NCBI GenBank assembly: GCA_028280415.1
Contig: JANQLV010000060.1
Location: forward strand, 1-64,000
Direction of reading: 5' to 3'
DNA from: Saprospiraceae bacterium
GTDB lineage: Bacteria > Bacteroidota > Bacteroidia > Chitinophagales > Saprospiraceae
DNA length: 64,000 nt
Shown piece by piece: positions 52,061 to 59,911 of the stretch. A program made the position numbers and the translations under genes. Below the pieces are notes generated by a model. It had not been told where the DNA came from, searched no databases, and was given only the letters and a program-made list of their open reading frames with translations. Position 1 is the stretch's first letter. Each line of letters begins with the position of its first letter.

Positions 52061-55000
52061 ATGCGCTTAATGGATGCAAATTCACGAAAGATATTTTTTT
52101 GCATTTTGCTTTTTATATCAAATCAGCAAATCGTTTTTGCGCAACACGATACCCTTAAAGCCAAGGAACTGCTAGAGCTTGGAATTAGTCATTATGAAGA
52201 TGGATCTTATTTGAAAGCTCGTGTTCCACTCCGGGAAGCTTTATCCCTCCGGCAAAAACACTACCCACAGAATCACCTGTTCATTGAAGACGTTTATTAC
52301 TGGTTGGGAACGAATGAGCAAGGCTTGCGGAATAATGAAAAAGCCATTGAGTATTACCAAAAAGGATTAGCAATTGCTGAAAAACGTATAGGACCGGAAA
52401 GTGTGGTCGTTGGCGATTTTTATATGGATATGGGAAACACTTACGATCAAATGTATGATGTTGACAAAGCCAGAGAATGTTATGAAAAGACTTTGGAAAT
52501 CTACAAAAAAGCATTTGGAGAAAAAAGCGCCGAAGTCGGAAATGCATTAATGAACATTGGTTATGGTCAACGCAAAATGGGTAATTATCGGGAATGTGGT
52601 CGCTATTATGAACAGGCTTTTCAAATTTTCCAGAAGGCATCCGAACCAACCAGCAAGGATTTTTACCGAATCTATATTAATCAATGTAACCTTCTTTACG
52701 ATCTGGGAAATTACGATCAGGCTTTGGATTTTGCTAAGAAAGCCTTAGAAATAAAATTAATACATTACGATACGATCCATCCCAGTGTGTATAAATATTT
52801 CAATAATATTGGCCGTATCTATCAGGCTCAAAACAGATATCAAGAAGCTTTGCCTTTCCTCGAAAAAGCATATTCCATTGCGGAAGCTTCCAGGGGCAAA
52901 ACACATCCGGAAACCGCCGGTGTATTAGGGGAGCTGGCCCGGGTATACGCCGATCTGGGTCAAGATAAGAAAGCATTAAAGCTCCATAAGCGTTCAGTAA
53001 AAATACAGGAACAAGGGCTTCCTCCTACACATCCTTATCTGGTAGCCGGATACCAGGACATTGGTTATACTTATAAAAAAATGGGGCGTTATAATAAAGC
53101 CATCAATTTCTATCGGGAAGCCATTGAGAAATATAAAAAAGCGGTTTTCATTCCAAAGCACCTGATTGCCGAAACCAAGTTATTGATGGCGGAAGCCTAT
53201 TTCCAAAAAGGGGATATTTCCCGGGCACTGTTTTTAATTCAGGAGGGTCTGCAAAATATTGCCTCCGATTTTTCTTTTGAAGAAAATGACTTTTATAAAA
53301 ATCCGGAACTTGAACAAGTTCAAGCAGAAGTAGCTTTTCTCCATCTTTTGCAATCCAAAGCATATTTTTTGCAATCCAATTTCAAAAAATCGAACAACAA
53401 AGCAGACCTTGAACAAGCATTTCACACCTCAGAATTAGCGATCACACTTATTGAAAAAATTCGCCGGAGTTATCAATCCGAAGCCGCCCGGCAATTTTTA
53501 AACTCAGATACCGCTCCCATTTTTGAACAAGCCATTGAGCAGGCTTTTGAATTATATCGTCTGACCAAGGATTCCAAGTACCTGCAAAAAGCCTTCGAGT
53601 TATCCGAAAAAAGCAAGGCCAGTATTCTTTGGCAAAGTATTAATAGTCAGTATGCTCTCAAAGCCTCAAATATCCCAAAAAGGCTATTAGACTCCCTGGA
53701 AAACCTTAGCCAAAAGATTAACTGGCTGGAAGAAGAATCCGGTAAACTTTCAAAAAAAGAACAGGACAAAGCTGAAAACCAAATTTTCAATTTGAAATTG
53801 AGCTATGAAAATATTATTAGATCACTGGAAAAACACAATCCAAGCTATTATCAACTGAAATATGCGCCGGCTGAAATTTCTGTTCAGGAAGTCATGCAAA
53901 CACTCCCGGATAAAGAGAGTGCTTTGGTTTCTTATTTTCAAAGCAAAGACGAAATATTCATTTTTTTTATAAGAAAAGGTGAGATCAGCGGTTTTCGAAA
54001 AAAACTTTCATATGACCTGAACAAAGCAATATACCGACTCAGGGAAAACGATGCTCAACGAAGTGTTTTTGATCAACAGTCAATTCTTGAGTATATCAGA
54101 ACACTGGACACCTTGCATGAGACCCTTGTCCAGCCCCTGAGTTCCAGTCTTTCGAATATTAAAAATCTGATCTTCATTCCCCATGGCGTTTTACATTATC
54201 TATCATTTGAAACACTGACCGATGGAAATTCTTCTACAAATTTTAAAAAGCTCAACTATCTAATTACAGCATACGATATTCAATATGCCTGGTCTGCTGC
54301 ACTCTGGGCCAGTCCACCCAAACGACAAAGCAGTCTGCCTATTGAATTCAGTGGTTTTGCTCCGAGTTTTCAAACGGATGAGAAAACTGCGAAAACCAGC
54401 CTTAATGCTCAAAGAAATATACTTACACAACTTCCCCATGCTACCTCCGAAGTACAGGCAGCCAAGGCTTTCTTCAAAGGACAGAGCTTTACAAAAGAAG
54501 CGGCAACCAAAGAAAAATTTATCGATCTGGCTCCAAAAAGTAAAATCATTCACCTGGCTACCCATGGATTAATTAATGATCATCAACCTATGGAATCCGG
54601 TTTGGTCTTTTCGAATCCTATTGCAAGCGAAACTGATAATTTTCTAAGTGCCGCTGAAATCTATCAGCTAAAATTATCAGCTGATCTGGCAGTGATGAGT
54701 GCCTGTAATACCGGTTATGGGCAATTAGCTCAGGGAGAAGGCGCTATGAGCTTAGGAAGGGCTTTCTCCTATGCAGGCTGCAGGAGTGTTATAATGAGTC
54801 TCTGGCCCGCCAATGATGAATCAAGCAGTACCATTCTCAAAAACTTTTATCAATACGCCGCTCAAGGGCTTTCCAAGGATCGAGCCCTTCGTCAGGCCAA
54901 GATCGATTATCTAAAATCCGCTGATCCACTGACTGCGCACCCTTTTTTTTGGGCTAATTTAGTGACTGTTGGTGATATGAGCCCCCTTAAGTTAAAAACC

Positions 55001-55090
55001 GAATTTAACTTTCTGTGGCTAATCCTGCTACTTCCATTAGCTTTGTTAGTATACAGACTATTAAAAAAAGAGGGAAAGACAAGCACCTAA
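52061..55090 (+). CDS. Exported TPR-CHAT caspase-like protease, membrane-anchored
   Basis: 1009 residues. A signal peptide ends QIVFAQ (about 27). Residues 30-420 are TPR repeats of the kinesin-light-chain type (AIEYYQKGLAIAEKRIGPES, ALPFLEKAYSIAEASRGKTH). A helical linker follows, and a CHAT domain (about 650-975) has the caspase-like dyad His835 in HLATHG and Cys882 in SACNTGYG, then QGEGAMSLGRAFSYAGCRS. A TM helix lies at about 981-999 with a basic tail. The protease is thus periplasmic, held in the inner membrane. CHAT enzymes of the cytoplasm can activate gasdermin pores; this one follows a CDCL pore-former gene by 88 bp. Such TPR-CHAT proteins are numerous in Saprospiria, so the link needs testing. 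Confidence 0.9.
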   Translation: MRLMDANSRKIFFCILLFISNQQIVFAQHDTLKAKELLELGISHYEDGSYLKARVPLREALSLRQKHYPQNHLFIEDVYYWLGTNEQGLRNNEKAIEYYQKGLAIAEKRIGPESVVVGDFYMDMGNTYDQMYDVDKARECYEKTLEIYKKAFGEKSAEVGNALMNIGYGQRKMGNYRECGRYYEQAFQIFQKASEPTSKDFYRIYINQCNLLYDLGNYDQALDFAKKALEIKLIHYDTIHPSVYKYFNNIGRIYQAQNRYQEALPFLEKAYSIAEASRGKTHPETAGVLGELARVYADLGQDKKALKLHKRSVKIQEQGLPPTHPYLVAGYQDIGYTYKKMGRYNKAINFYREAIEKYKKAVFIPKHLIAETKLLMAEAYFQKGDISRALFLIQEGLQNIASDFSFEENDFYKNPELEQVQAEVAFLHLLQSKAYFLQSNFKKSNNKADLEQAFHTSELAITLIEKIRRSYQSEAARQFLNSDTAPIFEQAIEQAFELYRLTKDSKYLQKAFELSEKSKASILWQSINSQYALKASNIPKRLLDSLENLSQKINWLEEESGKLSKKEQDKAENQIFNLKLSYENIIRSLEKHNPSYYQLKYAPAEISVQEVMQTLPDKESALVSYFQSKDEIFIFFIRKGEISGFRKKLSYDLNKAIYRLRENDAQRSVFDQQSILEYIRTLDTLHETLVQPLSSSLSNIKNLIFIPHGVLHYLSFETLTDGNSSTNFKKLNYLITAYDIQYAWSAALWASPPKRQSSLPIEFSGFAPSFQTDEKTAKTSLNAQRNILTQLPHATSEVQAAKAFFKGQSFTKEAATKEKFIDLAPKSKIIHLATHGLINDHQPMESGLVFSNPIASETDNFLSAAEIYQLKLSADLAVMSACNTGYGQLAQGEGAMSLGRAFSYAGCRSVIMSLWPANDESSSTILKNFYQYAAQGLSKDRALRQAKIDYLKSADPLTAHPFFWANLVTVGDMSPLKLKTEFNFLWLILLLPLALLVYRLLKKEGKTST

Positions 55091-55104
55091 TAGATTCTCA
55101 AGTG

Positions 55105-55136
55105 TTTGAAGTATAGTATATATTCTTATAAATTTG
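55105..55136 (+). promoter_or_regulatory. Textbook Bacteroidota promoter of the M42 aminopeptidase gene
   Basis: TTTG (55105-55108), a 20-nt spacer and TAAATTTG (55129-55136) fit the -33/-7 consensus exactly. Transcription should start near 55143, giving a leader of about 28 nt before ATG 55171. Confidence 0.72.
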
Positions 55137-55170
55137 TACTTTCGCCGCTGCAAAACTAAAGCCAAACACA

Positions 55171-56217
55171 ATGATCAACTTTCCACTTTTAAAAGAAATC
55201 TGCGAAACGCCGGGTGCTCCTGGTTTCGAACAGCGAATCCGGGAATTGGTTCTTTCCCATATAAGACCATTGGCAGATGAAGTTTCTATTGATCCAATGG
55301 GGAATGTCATTGCAGTAAAAAAAGGTAAAGAAGACAAACGTGTCATGGTTGCTGCACATATGGACGAAATCAGCTTTATCGTTACACATATTGATGAAGA
55401 TGGCTTTATACGCTTTACACCACTTGGTGGGTTTGACCCCAAAACCCTTACGGCTCAGAGAGTGATCATTCATGGAAAAGAGGATGTCATTGGTGTGATG
55501 GGTTCCAAGCCTATTCACCTGATGAAAGCCGACGAACGCTCGAAAGCTGTTCCGATGGACGAATATTTCATCGATACCGGCATGTCTGCCGAAGCGGTCA
55601 ATGAGGTCATTTCCATTGGAGATCCGATCACCCGGGAGCGGCAATTGATCGAGATGGGAGACTGTGTCAATGGAAAGTCAATCGACAACCGGGTTTCTGT
55701 TTTTATTTTACTGGAAGTTTTCCAGGCACTCAAAGATGTTGAAGTACCTTATGATGTCTATGGGGTATTCACTGTGCAGGAAGAAGTAGGTATTCGCGGA
55801 GCTATCGCTTCGGCTCATTTGATCGACCCCGATTTTGGATTCGGTCTTGATACAACCATTGCCTTTGATGTTCCCGGGGCACAGGCTCACGAAAAAGTGA
55901 CTTCGCTCGGAAATGGTGCAGGTATTAAAGTTCTGGACGGCTCCGTCATCTGTGATTATCGAATGGTGCGTTATCTGAAGCAATTAGCTACTGAAAAAGC
56001 TATTAAGTGGCAGACGGAAGTTTTGCCAAAAGGCGGAACAGATACTGCAGGTATTCAACGTTATGGTAAAAAAGGAGCGATCACCGGAGCCATTTCCATC
56101 CCTACCCGACATATTCATCAGGTAATTGAGATGGCTCACAAAGAAGATATTGCCAATTGTATCGCTTTACTAAAAGAAAGTCTGATCAACCTTGACCAGT
56201 ACGACTGGAGTTTCTAA
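55171..56217 (+). CDS. M42 family metallo-aminopeptidase
   Basis: 348 residues. Metal and catalytic motifs of the M42 family are present: AAHMDE (His63), KSIDNRVS (Asp in the bridging position), VQEEVGIRGA (catalytic Glu pair) and a C-terminal PTRHIHQVIEM with the last His ligand. These are cytoplasmic, usually dodecameric, aminopeptidases or glutamyl aminopeptidases active on peptides. It has its own strong promoter. Its stop codon overlaps the end of the convergent pterin dehydratase gene by 4 bp. Confidence 0.94.
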   Translation: MINFPLLKEICETPGAPGFEQRIRELVLSHIRPLADEVSIDPMGNVIAVKKGKEDKRVMVAAHMDEISFIVTHIDEDGFIRFTPLGGFDPKTLTAQRVIIHGKEDVIGVMGSKPIHLMKADERSKAVPMDEYFIDTGMSAEAVNEVISIGDPITRERQLIEMGDCVNGKSIDNRVSVFILLEVFQALKDVEVPYDVYGVFTVQEEVGIRGAIASAHLIDPDFGFGLDTTIAFDVPGAQAHEKVTSLGNGAGIKVLDGSVICDYRMVRYLKQLATEKAIKWQTEVLPKGGTDTAGIQRYGKKGAITGAISIPTRHIHQVIEMAHKEDIANCIALLKESLINLDQYDWSF

Positions 56218-56459
56218 ACCTGGTATTTTTTGTAAATGGCACTAATGGCTTCGGCCAGACGATGGTCTTTTTCCGTAACGATATTTCCGGCATCGTGCGT
56301 GTTTAGTTCAAAAGATACACTATTGTAAACATTGCTCCAATTTGGATGATGTTTTTGCTTTTCAGCCGCAAAAGCCACTTCACTCATAAAAGCAAAAGCT
56401 TCTACAAAATCTTTAAAAACAAATGTTGCTTTGAGGCAATTATTTTCTTCTTTCCACAT
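56214..56459 (-). CDS. 4a-hydroxytetrahydrobiopterin dehydratase (pterin-4a-carbinolamine dehydratase)
   Basis: 81 residues, slightly short for the family. The motif KHHPNWSNVYNSVSFELNTH followed by DAGNIVTEKDHRLAEAI is the PCD/DCoH signature with the catalytic histidines. It recycles the pterin cofactor used by phenylalanine hydroxylase; no hydroxylase gene is nearby, so it may instead support another pterin or molybdopterin-linked role. The gene converges with and overlaps the M42 gene by 4 bp. Confidence 0.92.
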   Translation of the reverse strand: MWKEENNCLKATFVFKDFVEAFAFMSEVAFAAEKQKHHPNWSNVYNSVSFELNTHDAGNIVTEKDHRLAEAISAIYKKYQV

Positions 56460-56498
56460 AGTATAATCCTGTTTTGCTTTTTATTGAATGCTGCTAAA

Positions 56499-57041
56499 TT
56501 ACCACTCGTACTCTACGGCTATAGAAAAAGCCAGATTTCCATCTTCGGCGAGAATGATATCCATTGAGTTGGAGAACGTTCCAACCGGCACTATTCTGCC
56601 TGTCCCGATAAATGTATTGCCATTCGCAAAATCGTGATCATAAAAATGGAATACATAAAATTTCAAAGGATCAAGTAATAAGTCCCCGTTGATCACAAAA
56701 TTATTCTGAACAGTATGATCTACATTAGCCAAAAATAATGGATGAGTATATACGACCGGAGCACTATTTTCCGTCACCTCAAAAGTCAAGTCCGGGCCAT
56801 CTCCCGGTGCATCCCATGGTTCTCCGAACTCATCAACTCCACTGAATGGTTCTAATGTGAGATTCTTAACTCTGACCCAGGTAGGGATAATTTGCTCCGA
56901 ACAATCATCTCCCCCCCAACGCTCCGGGCAATCACATTCTCCATCAATACAGACACCTCCATTTAAACATTCTTTGCCTGAGCATTCATCTTTGCACGAA
57001 ATGAAAAAGAGTATAAAAAATACCAAACTATACTTCCACAT
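56499..57041 (-). CDS. Lipoprotein with EGF-like domain and C2-like beta-sandwich
   Basis: 180 residues. A lipobox FFISC gives Cys16. Residues 20-47 form a compact EGF-like domain with six cysteines at 20, 25, 31, 36, 38 and 47 (ECLNGGVCIDGECDCPERWG). Residues about 53-180 are a beta-sandwich beginning TWVRVKNLTLEPFSG and containing DAPGDGPDLTFEV and YDHDFANGN, reminiscent of C2-type domains with acidic loops that could bind calcium. EGF-like modules are uncommon in bacteria and suggest protein or glycan contacts at the cell surface. It lies 47 bp downstream of purF on the same strand. Confidence 0.82.
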   Translation of the reverse strand: MWKYSLVFFILFFISCKDECSGKECLNGGVCIDGECDCPERWGGDDCSEQIIPTWVRVKNLTLEPFSGVDEFGEPWDAPGDGPDLTFEVTENSAPVVYTHPLFLANVDHTVQNNFVINGDLLLDPLKFYVFHFYDHDFANGNTFIGTGRIVPVGTFSNSMDIILAEDGNLAFSIAVEYEW

Positions 57042-57088
57042 GACTTTAGGCTTAATTCAGTTCTATTATTAATCATTCACAACAGCGA

Positions 57089-58981
57089 CTAATAGGCTCG
57101 TTTATCATTGTTTTCCATATAATTGATAAAAGCGCGATTAACCACCCGGTTCCCTCCCGGCGTTGGATAGTTCCCGGAGAAGTACCAGTCTCCTTTATTA
57201 TTCGGACAGGCGGCATGTAGCCCTTCGATTGTCTGGTAAATCACTTTCACCTCCGGTTTAATATCTTTTGGTGTAATAATCTCAGCAATCTTGTCCGAAA
57301 TCTGTTCATAGGTAAAGGTTTCATAAAGGCCCTGCACCTCATTCGTAATTTCTTCGGCCGGTTTATCTTTCTGCGCCACACATCTTTCGTAAGCCTCTTG
57401 TAACAAGTGATTTTGGCCGGTTTCCTCCAGCAATTCTACCATTGCCCGGAAAGCAACGAATTCCTTAAGTTTGGACATATCAATACCATAACAGTCCGGA
57501 TAACGAATTTGTGGTGCCGAGGATACAATAATAATCTTTTTAGGCCGCAAGCGAGAAACACTTTTAATAATGCTATCCCTCAGTGTCGTTCCTCTTACAA
57601 TGGAATCATCAATCAAAACCAGATTGTCTTTTTCATTTTCAACGATCCCATAGGTCACATCATAAACATGCGACACCAAATCGCCACGAGAGGAATCATC
57701 TGCAATGAAAGTTCGCATTTTGACATCTTTCACTACTATTTTTTCGGCACGCGCCGACATATTCAGGATTTTTTCGACTCGCTTGGGTTTTATATCAGAG
57801 CCCATTGCTTTGATTTTTTCGAGCTTGACATCATTAAGTCTTTGCTCGACACCTTTTATCATCCCGTAAAAAGATGCTTCCGCTGTATTAGGTACAAATG
57901 AGAATACGGTATTTTTAAAATCGTGATTTACTGACTTTAGTACAGCATCTACCAATTGTTCCCCCAGCTTTTTCCGCTCCAGATATATATCCCGGTCCGT
58001 CCCTCTCGAAAAATAAATTCGCTCAAACGAACAGGCATTTCGCGCTCTTTGATCAACAAAGGGTACTTCCGATACCTTTCCATTCCGCTTAATAATTAAA
58101 ACGTGCCCGGGCTGTAGTTCTTTTACTTTTGAAACATGAACGTCAAAAGCAGTTTGAATGGCAGGGCGTTCGGAAGCAGCGACTACGACATCGCCATTCG
58201 CATAATAGAAAGCCGGCCGAATTCCCGATGGATCACGCATTATAAATGCATCTCCATGCCCAATTAAGCCTCCCATTACATAACCTCCGTCGAAGCGTTT
58301 ACTGGCTCTTCTTAACAGTCGCTGAACATCGAGGTTCTCGAAAATCAATTCATTCAGTTCTTCGGTAGAATAGCCATCCGGTTTGAACCAGGTATGCAAA
58401 CGCGCTACCTCATCATCCAGAAAATGGCCGATTTTTTCAAGTACCGTAACTGTATCCGATTTTTGCTTGGGATATTGTCCAAGATCAACCAATTCTTTGA
58501 ATAATTCATCAACATTGGTCAGGTTGAAGTTACCGGCAAGCACCAGATTTCGGCTGATCCAGTTATTTTGTCTTAAGAAAGGATGACAGGTTTCAATAGT
58601 ATTATCCCCATGTGTTCCGTATCTAAGATGCCCTAGCAGTAATTCTCCGGTATAGGGAAGGTTTTCCTTGAGATAGTTTGCATCCTGAAGATGCTCCGGG
58701 CTTACATTCCGAAACCGCTCATAAACTTCTTTGAAAAGATCTTCCAGATAATTAGAACTAATACTCCGTTTGCGACTGATATAGCGTTGTCCGGGTTTCG
58801 CATGGAGTTTGATAGTTGCCAAACCAGCACCATCCTGCCCGCGATTACGCATTTTTTGAAGTAGCAGTCTCAGCTTATTGATCCCATAAAGGGTCGTACC
58901 ATATTTTTTATAGTAATAATCGAGAGGTTTTAAAAGTCTGACAAGTGCAATTCCACACTCATGCTTTATTTGATCGCTCAT
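57089..58981 (-). CDS. purF: Amidophosphoribosyltransferase, long Bacteroidota form
   Basis: 630 residues. The class II glutamine amidotransferase half has the nucleophile Cys9 in KHECGIALVRL, which would be exposed after removal of an eight-residue propeptide, plus RNRGQDGAGLAT. The phosphoribosyltransferase half has the PRPP loop LVLIDDSIVRGTTLRD. It would catalyse the first committed step of purine synthesis. It is longer than E. coli PurF (about 505) and lacks the usual sequence around the IPDSGR and RNHYVGRTF region (here FVPNTAEASFYGM), as in the long form I associate with Bacteroidota. Whether it is the main PurF or a paralogue cannot be told here. It has a strong promoter and a leader of about 185 nt. 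Confidence 0.9.
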   Translation of the reverse strand: MSDQIKHECGIALVRLLKPLDYYYKKYGTTLYGINKLRLLLQKMRNRGQDGAGLATIKLHAKPGQRYISRKRSISSNYLEDLFKEVYERFRNVSPEHLQDANYLKENLPYTGELLLGHLRYGTHGDNTIETCHPFLRQNNWISRNLVLAGNFNLTNVDELFKELVDLGQYPKQKSDTVTVLEKIGHFLDDEVARLHTWFKPDGYSTEELNELIFENLDVQRLLRRASKRFDGGYVMGGLIGHGDAFIMRDPSGIRPAFYYANGDVVVAASERPAIQTAFDVHVSKVKELQPGHVLIIKRNGKVSEVPFVDQRARNACSFERIYFSRGTDRDIYLERKKLGEQLVDAVLKSVNHDFKNTVFSFVPNTAEASFYGMIKGVEQRLNDVKLEKIKAMGSDIKPKRVEKILNMSARAEKIVVKDVKMRTFIADDSSRGDLVSHVYDVTYGIVENEKDNLVLIDDSIVRGTTLRDSIIKSVSRLRPKKIIIVSSAPQIRYPDCYGIDMSKLKEFVAFRAMVELLEETGQNHLLQEAYERCVAQKDKPAEEITNEVQGLYETFTYEQISDKIAEIITPKDIKPEVKVIYQTIEGLHAACPNNKGDWYFSGNYPTPGGNRVVNRAFINYMENNDKRAY

Positions 58982-59173
58982 TGCTCAGTATTCGAAAAGG
59001 CTCGTAATATTTTTTTCTCAAACAGTGTTGTTTCTGTTATTAAGGCTATGAATATCCGCTATTAGATCATATGTTTTAAAAAAACTAATATTCAATAATT
59101 CAAGCTCTTAAGATTACTTTTAATCTTGATCATATCATCTACAACACAACTATCTTTTCAGGGAATCAAATTG

Positions 59174-59205
59174 CAAATATAATCTGATTATGGTAGCTCA
59201 ACAAA
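59174..59205 (-). promoter_or_regulatory. Textbook promoter of purF
   Basis: On the minus strand TTTG (59205-59202), a 20-nt spacer and TATATTTG (59181-59174) match the Bacteroidota -33/-7 consensus. Transcription would start near 59167, leaving a leader of about 185 nt before the purF start codon at 58981. Confidence 0.7.
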
Positions 59206-59401
59206 CACTAGTGGAAGTTGTTTCGTTTTTTTATTAAAAAGTCTTTTCCCACCATAATGAACGTTTTTTTAATCATAATTAATAGAAAAGGGCATTCAGG
59301 CTTCTTTTATTAAGATTGAAGTTGTATTTTAAAATATAAATCTTTTAAATAGTGAGTATATGATAGGATAAAGGTGCAGGATTAAATACCTAAAGCATTT
59401 T

Positions 59402-59422
59402 ATTTAAGACCAGGTCTTAAAT
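59402..59422. promoter_or_regulatory. 21-bp near-perfect palindrome, operator candidate
   Basis: ATTTAAGACC and GGTCTTAAAT are perfect 10-bp arms around a single central A, 74 bp upstream of ATG 59497. The tight symmetry suits a dimeric regulator. No T-run follows, so a terminator is unlikely. Confidence 0.5.
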
Positions 59423-59496
59423 CATCGACTAGTCTACAAAGGCGTCTTTTCCACTCATTCTGTATCTGAATCTAATTACTTAATAAAACTAAGATT

Positions 59497-59817
59497 ATGG
59501 CAATTATCGGCGGATTTTTCAAAAAGCAGAAACATCAACGTTTTGAGTATAAACCAAGATACTGGGATCCGCAGAAGGAAGAATTGGAGCAAAGGGTAAA
59601 AGCTGCACAGGGAATGGCCGACAATGACCCGGAATCTATCAAAAGACGTATTTCCAAGAATTGGCGCCGGAATTATAAATCCAATTCCCGATCTTCATAC
59701 AAGTCTTCGAAAAGGTCAACGATCATGCTTTTAATGATAATCGGTGTCCTGCTTGTTTCATCGTATTACTTTCTTACCGTATATTTGCCCATAATTGAGC
59801 AGCGTTTGGGGAATTGA
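59497..59817 (+). CDS. Conserved small membrane protein upstream of mutL
   Basis: 106 residues: a basic, aromatic N-terminus (FFKKQKHQRFEYKPRYWDPQ), a Lys/Glu-rich helix, a Ser/Arg-rich stretch (NYKSNSRSSYKSSKRS), then a TM helix (about 76-96). The F-x-Y-K-P-R-Y-W-D-P motif is common in a small protein that stands next to mutL in many Bacteroidota and is often misnamed riboflavin synthase subunit beta; it has no resemblance to real riboflavin synthase. Function is unknown. Confidence 0.8.
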   Translation: MAIIGGFFKKQKHQRFEYKPRYWDPQKEELEQRVKAAQGMADNDPESIKRRISKNWRRNYKSNSRSSYKSSKRSTIMLLMIIGVLLVSSYYFLTVYLPIIEQRLGN

Positions 59818-59911
59818 GGTGTATATTTTACTGCTCTTCCGTCTCAAACCTAAAGTTTATTTTATAATCGGCAAGTTTCCAAGGCTTGCCTAACTAAAGC
59901 AATAATAAACT

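Larger units (their letters stand above)
58982..59496. other. 515-bp divergent intergenic region between purF and a small membrane protein gene
   Basis: No gene is seen. It contains the purF promoter (59174-59205), a 185-nt purF leader with one small hairpin (59110-59127, AAGATTA/TAATCTT over CTTT), and a 21-bp near-palindrome at 59402-59422. I see no known riboswitch consensus, and no tRNA-like cloverleaf. Confidence 0.55.

Noticed and set aside
58982-59166. Purine riboswitch in the purF leader
   Set aside because: No purine or PRPP riboswitch consensus is visible; only one small hairpin.
59497-59817. Riboflavin synthase subunit beta
   Set aside because: The name is a common database label for this small protein, but its basic N-terminus and TM helix have nothing in common with riboflavin synthase.
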